Source: CAVONV01 sp963697355
GTDB taxonomy: Bacteria > Acidobacteriota > Vicinamibacteria > Marinacidobacterales > DATDRI01
Length of the DNA stretch: 64,000 nt
Direction: 5' to 3'
Assembly (NCBI GenBank): GCA_963697355.1
Contig: CAVONV010000022.1
Span: forward strand, 434,001 to 498,000
Below, in pieces: positions 36,302 through 43,225 of this stretch. Below the pieces are notes generated by a model that made no database searches, was not told where the DNA came from, and worked only from the letters and a program-made list of their open reading frames with translations. Every line of letters starts with the position of its first letter. Position 1 is the stretch's first letter. The position numbers and the translations under genes are program-made.

Positions 36302-36855
36302 GTGGAGCTGGAGAACAAGACAGACCACGCGCACGAGACGATCCGTGAGCACGTGGCCGAGGATCAACACCGGTCTGCTGCGCCCCGCTGGTTTACCTAC
36401 GTTGCCTTGTCGACCTTGCTCATGGCGTTGCTGTCTGCATCGGCGGCGCTCATGGCGGCGATCAGCGCGCACGAATCCCTCATGGAGCGGAGCCAGGAGA
36501 TCCTCGACTTCGTCGCTCTCGAAACCGATCGGGTGGAGGTCGAAGTGCTCCAGTCGAAACACGACATCCTGCATCAACTCGATGGGAGGCCACCGGACTC
36601 CGAGCTCGCTCGCGTCAAGGCCTACCGTGTAGACGTGTCACGACGGGGGCGGAGGTTTCTAACGAGGAATCCCTCTTGCGCGCGACCACCCACGCCCACC
36701 TCGTCTTTGCCATTGCCGTGACGCTTCTTTCCATCGGAATCACACTAGGGGGAATGGCCATCATCGCGAAACTGCGCTTCTTGTGGATCATCGGCCTCGT
36801 CTTTGGTTTCGCAGGTGCCGTGAGTATCGTCCTCGGTTTCCTTAACATGATGTGA
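36302..36855 (+). pseudogene. DUF4337-like membrane protein, one frameshift
   Basis: The first frame (GTG 36302) has an amphipathic start, a membrane segment (WFTYVALSTLLMALLSASAALMAAI) and a coiled region. After a one-base shift near 36645, around a run of five G, the second frame continues AEVSNEESLLRATTHAHLVFAIAVTLLSIGI with two more membrane segments ending in GLVFGFAGAVSIVLGFLNMM. The three-helix layout fits DUF4337-type proteins. Function is unknown. Confidence 0.65.
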
Positions 36856-37215
36856 CCGCCCGCCTGCATCCTAGAATCTGCGCAGGTTCGCGAGGTGGGT
36901 GCGGTCGAAGTAATCAAGCCGCAGATGACCGTGACCGCCATAGGTGGCGAAGAGTGCCGGAACACGCGGATTCTGGCAATGAGCTGCAGTTCTGGGACCA
37001 TGACGTGCGGGTTTTCAGGATGAGCTGCAGGTGCACCTGGCCATGAGAAGGACCTCCCCATTATCGAATCGACAACCTTGATATAACAAGTGGACCGGGC
37101 ACTGCATGATGACAAGCTCATCAGCGACTTGACGAGCGTTTTTGGGTTGAGTTGCGGGCATCCCGGAAGTCTCAGTTTCGAGACCTTCTATAGCCAGGCT
37201 CGATGAGGGGATGGT
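36856..37215. other. Non-coding gap with a short RND-transporter-like fossil
   Basis: On the minus strand, 36906-36950 encodes MAVTVICGLITST, the conserved end segment of RND pumps also present in the pump gene at 43226-46330 (there MAVTVIGGLITST). The flanks do not extend the match. No complete gene is seen. Confidence 0.3.
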
Positions 37216-39033
37216 TCAGTGAAGTGACGCGGCGATGTCTAGCATCCTTCGAGCCTGAGAGGGGATTCCCTGAGTCTCATAGAATTGTCCTAGGGCTCTG
37301 AAGTGCTCGGGATTCCTAGGGTTGAGTGCGGCGGCTTTCAGCAAGCTCTCTTCGGCTTGATCCTTCCAATTCTCGTTTTGGGCGAGTGCCAGTCCTAGCA
37401 AGTGGTGATACTTGGCTTCGGACTCCCACAATCTGATGGCATGTCTGCAAAGTTGAATCGTCTGCCAGTAATCTTTGAAGAGATAGGCATTTTTTGCACG
37501 CAGAAATATCTCTTCCTGTTGACGCTCGTCATTCTTCTGTTGCGCCACATCGTCCCCAGTGGTGGGCTCTTCCGCAACAAGGACATCGTTCTCAACAAGG
37601 ACATCGTTCTCAATGGGGTACTCTTCAAAAACAACGAGATCGTCGTCATTAGGGAACTCTTCAATCACAATGATCTCGTCTTCATCTTGTTGAGGAGCCG
37701 TTAGTGTCTGGAGGAGCGGATCCTCTTCTTGCTGAGGGATTTCCTGCGCATCGGCATTGTCTAAAGAGGTTGTTCCCTGAACGGCGGTTGTTACCTGCAC
37801 GCTGGACATGTCAGGTTTAGTTGGCAGGATGTGTCCCTGTTCAGTGTCCTGTAGCTTGATGATTCCGAGCTCAATGAGGTTGAGCAGCGTTCGTACGGTT
37901 GTTTTCTCGGGAAATGGACTATCATTGAGGATCTTGCGCGGCGGCGATTGTCCGTCGACTCGAGAGAGAATGAATGCTTCGTCTGGACTCAGGTCGGGGC
38001 GCTGAGTGACATTCGGGTTAGCAAGGCGGAGCGGTCGCACTTCTTCTCGCAGTGCTCTGAGGTATGGCGGCAGGTTGCGATCGTTCGCAGGGGCGCTCCC
38101 TGTCGGTTTTGTCTTCACGGAGCCGAACGTTGCCTCAGACACTGGTCGTGGGAGAGCCCGCAGATCTTCCATGAGCGCTGCGCCGTTCTGATATCTTTCC
38201 TCGCGATCTTTGTCCAGCGCTCTCGCGATGATTGGGCTGAGTCCGGGCGGAAGACCAAGATGGGTCCCGTCGAAGATCGGCGCTGCAGAGTTGCATGCAA
38301 TTTGGAGCAGCACTTCTTTTGCACTTCCGCCGGGAAAAGGTCTTTCACCGGTTAGACACTCATGGAGCACACAGCCCAAGGAAAACAAATCTGAGCGGCC
38401 GTCAACATCTCTGCCCTTGATCAGTTCCGGGGACAGGTAGTCGGGCGTTCCAGCGATTGTTTTCTTGGTGGTGAGGTCGGAAAAGGAGTCAGTTCTGGCA
38501 ACCCCGAAGTCGGTTATTCTCACCTCATTGGACGAAGTGAGCAGGATGTTTCCCGGGTGGAGGTCCCGGTGGATGACTTTATTTTTGTGGGCGTAGTCCA
38601 GTGCGCTCGCCAATTGTCCAACGAGCTCGATGGTCTCGGAGAACGCTAGACGTTTCTTTGATGCCAATCTCGACTGAAGCGTCTCTCCGTCCACAAGATC
38701 CATGATGATGAGGCTTGCATTCGGAGTGGACACGATGTCGTGGATCATGACGATATTGGGATGCCGTAGCTTTGCCGCCAGTTGCGCTTCGCTCAGGAAG
38801 AGACTTCTAAGATGCTCCTGGGTGGACGAATAAGGCGATGTGTGAAGACGAAAGGACTTGACTGCCACGTTCTGACAGAGGATCTTGTCTCGCGCGCTGT
38901 AGACCGAGCCTGAGGCACCTTCTCCAAGCTTTGACAGAATCTCGTAGCGGTCTCCCAAGGCTTTGATGCCGAGCTTGGATTCAGGAGTCCCGTCCTCCAT
39001 TAATTCGCGAAGACCTAGAATGGAATCCTTCAT
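37216..39033 (-). CDS. Serine/threonine protein kinase with C-terminal TPR region
   Basis: A 605-residue Hanks-type kinase, cytoplasmic with no membrane segment seen. The glycine loop is GEGASGSVYSARD, the ATP Lys is in NVAVKSF, and the catalytic loop is VIHRDLHPGNILL with His for the usual Lys of HRDLKPxN. DFG (ITDFGVAR) and the P+1 region (AGTPDYLSPELI) are intact. A winged-helix-like segment follows (LSPDEAFILSRVDGQSPPRKILND), then an acidic low-complexity linker with two near-exact copies of ENDVLV, then a TPR-like end (LLKAAALNPRNPEHFRALGQFYETQG). ATG 39033 is chosen over an upstream ATG at 39090. It lies downstream of the XRE regulator on the same strand, 369 bp apart. Confidence 0.88.
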   Translation of the reverse strand: MKDSILGLRELMEDGTPESKLGIKALGDRYEILSKLGEGASGSVYSARDKILCQNVAVKSFRLHTSPYSSTQEHLRSLFLSEAQLAAKLRHPNIVMIHDIVSTPNASLIIMDLVDGETLQSRLASKKRLAFSETIELVGQLASALDYAHKNKVIHRDLHPGNILLTSSNEVRITDFGVARTDSFSDLTTKKTIAGTPDYLSPELIKGRDVDGRSDLFSLGCVLHECLTGERPFPGGSAKEVLLQIACNSAAPIFDGTHLGLPPGLSPIIARALDKDREERYQNGAALMEDLRALPRPVSEATFGSVKTKPTGSAPANDRNLPPYLRALREEVRPLRLANPNVTQRPDLSPDEAFILSRVDGQSPPRKILNDSPFPEKTTVRTLLNLIELGIIKLQDTEQGHILPTKPDMSSVQVTTAVQGTTSLDNADAQEIPQQEEDPLLQTLTAPQQDEDEIIVIEEFPNDDDLVVFEEYPIENDVLVENDVLVAEEPTTGDDVAQQKNDERQQEEIFLRAKNAYLFKDYWQTIQLCRHAIRLWESEAKYHHLLGLALAQNENWKDQAEESLLKAAALNPRNPEHFRALGQFYETQGIPSQARRMLDIAASLH

Positions 39034-39138
39034 TTTTGTTACCCGCCTAAGGTCGAAAAACCAATGCGACAGAAAACATGCAAGATTCATGCCTTCCTGG
39101 CTTGCCTGACTTGGTTCGTTAAGTGCTTTATTGGTAGT

Positions 39139-39167
39139 TAGTTATGGGCGCAGTATATTCCGTACAA
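39139..39167 (-). promoter_or_regulatory. Possible kinase promoter
   Basis: On the minus strand TTGTAC (39162-39167), a 17-bp spacer and TAACTA (39139-39144) lie about 105 bp upstream of the kinase start. The rest of the 369-bp gap to the XRE gene (39034-39402) shows no gene on the kinase strand that I can support. Confidence 0.3.
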
Positions 39168-39402
39168 AGTTCGAATCGTAGCGAAAACCCCACATCGCGA
39201 GCATCAGGCATTGCAAAATGTGCTAGAAGCTTTCTTCGGATGCTCTCGTCGGCGGTTTGTGAGAGAAGAGAAAGCAAGCAGCGTTCTCGCTCAAAAAAGT
39301 ATGTGAAGAACCTCAGGAATGGAAAACTGTGGTGGCGATGCAACCTTTGGCCGGTAGGTCATCCCATGTGCTGGGAGATAGCGAGGAAACCCAGCTCCGT
39401 TC

Positions 39403-40437
39403 TCAAAAAAGCGAGCCGGCGTCTTTCTGATCTATCTCCTCCTCGGCGAGTCGCGGAGCGAGAGAAACGCCGGCGCTGCAGGATTGCCTGCTTCCTACAG
39501 ATGCCGCTGCAGTCCACTTGCCTGGGAGCTTGCTGCGCCTGCGCTTAGCCCCTCGTTGCGGTCGGGAATCGTTTTCGGCCGGGGAATTGCGGAAATGAAG
39601 GGCGTCTCTGAGACTCTGCACCTCACGGTAAAAATACAGTGGGGTAGGCCGTTCCCCGTTGAATCTGAGCCTGTTCAGAAACTCGATCTCCTCTTCAGTG
39701 GCATCGCCCCTCAGGAAAGTGTCGTTGAGGAACTCTTCCAGCCCCGGTTCCACTTCGAAAGGAGCTTCGGTTCCCTGTTCCACGAACTCGAATCTCTTGG
39801 GCTGCCCGGACATCAGCCGCCGATTCAAGATGATCTCGATGCCAAACGTCGCGAAGTCGATGTCCCAGGACTCGATCATCGGATCCAGGAAAGAGACGCA
39901 ATTCTCGTCCGATACGTGGAAGACATCCGAATCCAGGAACTCGAGAATGGCGACGCGCACCTCTTCATAGCGGCGATCGCTGAGTTGAGCGACCAGGTGA
40001 AGCCAACTTTCATTGTCTAGTTCTCTTTTGGCGAGGGTCTGGACGACATCCAAGAGCTTTTGGGTGACCAGGCGTTCGAGCTCGCCGAACGGTTGCTTCT
40101 CAAAAATGACACCCATTTCCTCTCTTTTGTCCGGGGCACATTTTCGGAGGATCAGCTTTCGAACCTCCTGAAACAAGGGCTCGGGAGGGTCCACAACTTT
40201 TCTTTTGAATTCTTCGTCGCGCTTGAGCTTGGCAAGTCGCGAGAGGCAACCGTTGGGAAGCTTCAAATACTTCTCCAACTTGGAGTAAATGTCCGTCCGT
40301 TCTGGGGCTGGAGGAACTTTTTTTCGACTCAGAAGCTGAGAGATGTAGGGCGCGGTGACTTCGGCAGCCGCCGCCAGGTCTTTCTGCTCGAGGCGCAGTT
40401 CCTCCATTCGCTGCCTGATGACAAAAAGCATGTCCAT
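39403..40437 (-). CDS. XRE-family HTH transcriptional regulator with large C-terminal domain
   Basis: A 344-residue regulator. The N-terminal HTH is RLEQKDLAAAAEVTAPYISQLLSRKKVPP (residues 14-43). The next 220 residues form an uncharacterised helical domain (ILRKCAPDKREEM, KQPFGELERLVTQKLLDVVQ, WLHLVAQLSDRRYEEVRVAILEFLD, CVSFLDPMIESWDIDFATFGIEIILNRRL) that I recognise as conserved in soil bacteria but cannot name. The last 60 residues are basic and low in complexity. The gene is divergent from the cysteine-rich repeat gene across a 220-bp region with nested operator-like repeats, so autoregulation and control of the repeat gene are likely. Confidence 0.82.
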   Translation of the reverse strand: MDMLFVIRQRMEELRLEQKDLAAAAEVTAPYISQLLSRKKVPPAPERTDIYSKLEKYLKLPNGCLSRLAKLKRDEEFKRKVVDPPEPLFQEVRKLILRKCAPDKREEMGVIFEKQPFGELERLVTQKLLDVVQTLAKRELDNESWLHLVAQLSDRRYEEVRVAILEFLDSDVFHVSDENCVSFLDPMIESWDIDFATFGIEIILNRRLMSGQPKRFEFVEQGTEAPFEVEPGLEEFLNDTFLRGDATEEEIEFLNRLRFNGERPTPLYFYREVQSLRDALHFRNSPAENDSRPQRGAKRRRSKLPGKWTAAASVGSRQSCSAGVSLAPRLAEEEIDQKDAGSLF

Positions 40438-40478
40438 AGATCTTCTCGACGATTAACTTGGATTGCTTACCTATAAAC

Positions 40479-40507
40479 AGTATCGCAGATACAACTTGAC
40501 ATTGCAA
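40479..40507 (-). promoter_or_regulatory. Promoter of the XRE regulator gene
   Basis: On the minus strand TTGCAA (40502-40507), a 17-bp spacer and GATACT (40479-40484) lie about 45 bp before the ATG. The -35 overlaps the operator-like palindromes and the promoter of the divergent gene. Confidence 0.45.
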
Positions 40508-40520
40508 GTTAATTAACTTA
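40493..40520. promoter_or_regulatory. Operator-like palindromes (AACTTG...CAAGTT and AAGTTAATTAACTT)
   Basis: AACTTG (40493-40498) and CAAGTT (40505-40510) form an inverted repeat with a 6-bp spacer. AAGTTAATTAACTT (40506-40519) is a perfect 14-bp palindrome. A further TTAACTTG half-site lies at 40453-40460. The palindromes fill the spacer of the repeat-gene promoter, as expected for a repressor site. Confidence 0.65.
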
Positions 40521-40524
40521 ATAT
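40496..40524 (+). promoter_or_regulatory. Strong sigma70 promoter for the cysteine-rich repeat gene
   Basis: TTGACA (40496-40501), a 17-bp spacer and TAATAT (40519-40524) are near consensus. Transcription should begin around 40531, giving a leader of about 125 bases before ATG 40656. Confidence 0.7.
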
Positions 40525-40655
40525 TGTTACATGTAGGCAGGCTACCGGAAATGGTATTAACTGCGCTTGGTTATATAGCGCCGCACCCTGGGGGCACCGC
40601 CAATCCAAGAGGCGCCTGTCAATCGCGCTTGACGTCGCGAAGAGAGGAACAACTC

Positions 40656-41924
40656 ATGAAAACAAGAAGCCCATGGTGGGCCAGTCCATCTCAGTCTCTG
40701 TTTTTCTTTGCAATATTGTCGATCGCACCTGGGACCGCACTGGCACAAGCCGACCGGTCCGAGCGGCCTCCTAATTCTCACGGCACGCCGTACGGTAGCA
40801 ATTGGGAGTGCGACCGCGATTACATGAAGCTCGATCAATCATGCGTCGCCATCAAGATGCCTGCTTATGCGTTGCTGGCGATCGCACCTGGGACCGCACT
40901 GGCACAAGTGGACCTGTCCGAGTGGCCTCCTAATTCTCACGCGAAGCGGTACGGTAGCGGTTGGGAGTGCGACCGCGATTACATGAAACTCGATCAATCA
41001 TGCGTCGCCATCAAGATGCCTGCTTATGCGTTGCTGGCGATCGCACCTGGGACCGCACTGGCACAAGTGGACCTGTCCGAGTGGCCTCCTAATTCTCACT
41101 CGAAGCGGTACGGTAGCGGTTGGGAGTGCGACCGCGATTACATGAAACTCGATCAATCGTGCGTCGCCATCAAGATGCCTCCTTATGCTTTTTTAGGGAG
41201 TTTCGGTGACACTTGGGAGTGCGACCGCGGTTACCGAGAAGTCAACGAGGAATGCGAGGTGGTCCAGGTACCGCCGAATGCCTTGCTGGATTACGGCGGG
41301 CACGGGTGGGAGTGTCGTCGAGGTTATCGGGAAGTCGACCAATCCTGCGTCCAAATCCAGATTCCTCCCGATGCTTTTCTGGACTATTCGGGGGAGCGAT
41401 GGGAGTGCAACCGCGGCTACCGACCGGTCCAGGAAGCCTGTGTCTCAGTCGATGTGCCACCGAATGCCTTCCTGAATTCCCGTGGAAACGGTTGGGAGTG
41501 CGACCGAGGCTATCAGAACGTCGGCCAGTCGTGCGTGAAAATCGAGGTCCCGGCGAATGCGTATCTCGACCGCAGCGGAGACCGTTGGAAATGCGATCGC
41601 GGATACCGGCCTGGGGGCGGCAAGACATGTGTGCTAGTCGAGATACCTCTAGACGGCTACCTCGCGCGTTCCGGGAACGAGTGGGAATGCGGTCACGGCT
41701 TCCGGAAGAGCGGCGAGTCCTGCGTCCCGATTGAAGTGCCTCCGAACGGCTATCTCAAATCTTCGGGCGTTGACTGGGACTGCGACCGATATTACCAAAA
41801 GAGCGGGGGTTTATGCGTAGCCATCGAGGTTCCTGCAAACGCTCACCTCAACTCGTCCGGCAACGACTGGGGTTGTGATCGGGGCTATCGGCGATCCGGG
41901 AAAACTTGTTCGCTGAGCGAGTAA
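40656..41924 (+). CDS. Exported cysteine-rich tandem-repeat protein
   Basis: A 422-residue protein with a signal peptide (residues 1-31, ending TALAQ) and eleven repeats of about 31 residues. The unit is W-E-C-D-R-G-Y-x5-C-V-x-I-x-V-P-x-N-A-x-L, each with two Cys ten residues apart, probably one disulfide per repeat. The first three repeats are nearly identical because a 159-bp block is present three times. Each copy carries the signal-peptide end (IAPGTALAQ) plus one repeat. ATG 40656 follows GAGAGGAA. The frame is open upstream from 40524, but that stretch is the leader. Binding of a ligand or matrix role outside the cell is plausible but not shown. It is divergent from, and probably repressed by, the XRE regulator. 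Confidence 0.85.
   Translation: MKTRSPWWASPSQSLFFFAILSIAPGTALAQADRSERPPNSHGTPYGSNWECDRDYMKLDQSCVAIKMPAYALLAIAPGTALAQVDLSEWPPNSHAKRYGSGWECDRDYMKLDQSCVAIKMPAYALLAIAPGTALAQVDLSEWPPNSHSKRYGSGWECDRDYMKLDQSCVAIKMPPYAFLGSFGDTWECDRGYREVNEECEVVQVPPNALLDYGGHGWECRRGYREVDQSCVQIQIPPDAFLDYSGERWECNRGYRPVQEACVSVDVPPNAFLNSRGNGWECDRGYQNVGQSCVKIEVPANAYLDRSGDRWKCDRGYRPGGGKTCVLVEIPLDGYLARSGNEWECGHGFRKSGESCVPIEVPPNGYLKSSGVDWDCDRYYQKSGGLCVAIEVPANAHLNSSGNDWGCDRGYRRSGKTCSLSE
40721..41197 (+). repeat. 159-bp direct tandem repeat, three copies
   Basis: The landmark GATCGCACCTGGGACCGCAC begins at 40721, 40880 and 41039, exactly 159 bp apart. Copies two and three are almost identical; copy one differs more. The block encodes 53 residues including a signal-peptidase-like ALAQ site. 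Confidence 0.9.
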
Positions 41925-42046
41925 GCGGTGGCCGCAGGTATTTGAGCGGCCAACGAAAGCGCCGGGGATCCCAAGAGCCAATAGCGCCGTTACCGCTGGC
42001 ACTGGTTGCGATCGAGTTGCCTGCCACGTCACTCCCATGGTGGGCT

Positions 42047-42214
42047 CTAAGTCCTCGCATCGCAATCGGCTTCGTCGAGCACCAGAATCTTAACCCCTGG
42101 ACAAGGTCGTTCCGCGTGCTCCAGCAGACGGACCGGATTCGCCGCCAGGACATCGACACCGCGGCGCCGTCTCTCGATTTGGGGACGGATGTCGAAGAAA
42201 CCCGGTACAAGTAT
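42047..42214 (-). pseudogene. DEAD-box RNA helicase fragment
   Basis: A minus-strand frame without start reads RPQIERRRRGVDVLAANPVRLLEHAE followed by GVKILVLDEADCD and a stop. This matches motifs Ia-II of DEAD-box helicases (GVDVLVATPGRLLDH...LVLDEAD). Two positions of the PGR motif have changed. Everything N- and C-terminal is missing. It adjoins the 3' end of the gene at 42215. Confidence 0.6.
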
Positions 42215-42949
42215 TTACTTGATCGTTCCTCCATGCGTGTCGCGATGGTAGAGAACAAACGACCTCATGGTGGGGCCGATGTATTCCGAGCCTTTGAACC
42301 CGGCTGCTTTGGCTGCCTCATCCACTTGCTCCGGCGACGCATCTCCTCTGCCCCCGAACTCTTGTCCATCGCGAAAGAAAGCGAGTGAAATGATGTCCCA
42401 GGGCGCACCTTCGACCTGGACTAGGGTGAAGCGCGTGCGTTGGCCGAGATCTTTGAGATAGGCGTTTTCCATTTCCCGCTCTTTGTGGAGCTCCGCCCGC
42501 TTACCCGCAAGGGCCACGAACATCTCGGTGTGAAAGTAGCCGGCCTCGGCGAATGCTTTTCGAAGATCTTGTAGCGGTGGTCCCTTGACGATCATGTCCT
42601 CGTGAAAAGACGAGTACTCGTAGTAGAGTCGGCTGAACTCCTCTTCGGATAATCCCGAAGCCGTTGCCGCTTTTTTACGTTGCTCGACTCTCTCCGGGGC
42701 ATAGTACTTGCTGAAGCTCTCAATGGGGTACATGACCAACAAATCCCACTGATCACCCTGCGCGTGGCGCATCCGCAGGGGAGCTTCGTCACCGGAAGTT
42801 TCGTACACCGACATTCTCTTTTCAAAAAGGTCGATCAATTCCAGCAGCTTGCCGGGAGCGGCGCGAACCATGGTCATTTTGTATAGATATTCCGCCTCGG
42901 CCACTTGGGTTGAAAGAAGTAGCACTGCCAGTAGTACGATTCTCCGCAT
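42215..42949 (-). CDS. Secreted protein of unknown function
   Basis: A 244-residue protein with a signal peptide (1-19, ending AEAE). It shows a dimeric ferredoxin-like (NIPSNAP/Dabb-like) flavour: YKMTMVRAAPGKLLELIDLFEKRMSVYE, QWDLLVMYPIESFSKYY, and a second half FHTEMFVALAGKRAELHKEREMENAYL with FTLVQVEGAPWDIISLAFFRDGQEF. That would be two tandem copies of the fold. I cannot name a family with certainty. TATAAT lies upstream on the minus strand. Confidence 0.65.
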   Translation of the reverse strand: MRRIVLLAVLLLSTQVAEAEYLYKMTMVRAAPGKLLELIDLFEKRMSVYETSGDEAPLRMRHAQGDQWDLLVMYPIESFSKYYAPERVEQRKKAATASGLSEEEFSRLYYEYSSFHEDMIVKGPPLQDLRKAFAEAGYFHTEMFVALAGKRAELHKEREMENAYLKDLGQRTRFTLVQVEGAPWDIISLAFFRDGQEFGGRGDASPEQVDEAAKAAGFKGSEYIGPTMRSFVLYHRDTHGGTIK

Positions 42950-42997
42950 GATCGTCTCCTTTTGGAATGACGGGATCTAGACACCTTACAGCGTGAG

Positions 42998-43003
42998 ATT
43001 ATA
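42998..43003 (-). promoter_or_regulatory. -10 element upstream of the secreted protein gene
   Basis: A perfect TATAAT on the minus strand, 17 bp from a weak -35 (TTTTAT), lies about 48 bp upstream of the start at 42949. The remaining gap to 43225 holds nothing else I can support. Confidence 0.35.
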
Positions 43004-43225
43004 GCTGGAAAAACCTGGAGATAAAATACTTGGCGCCTCGTACAGGCTCTGATGTAGCTCAGAAGAGACTTCTGACTCTCGCGAATCCGCCGACACCAAC
43101 CGCGCCGCTCGCGCCCCGACGACAAGACGGGCTGCATCCAATCGCGGCGGAACTGGGACGTTTGGGGCAAAGGAAGACCTTTTCCGCTTCTCGGAGAGCA
43201 ACTCACCGCCACAAAAAGACTTCCT

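Noticed and set aside
39144..39548. 134-codon plus-strand frame between kinase and XRE genes
   Set aside because: It is basic and Cys/Arg-rich with no family resemblance, and half of it is opposite the XRE gene.
41926..42388. Possible cassette or gene after the repeat protein on the plus strand
   Set aside because: The plus-strand translation is featureless; the minus strand gives the helicase fragment and the 3' end of the gene at 42215.
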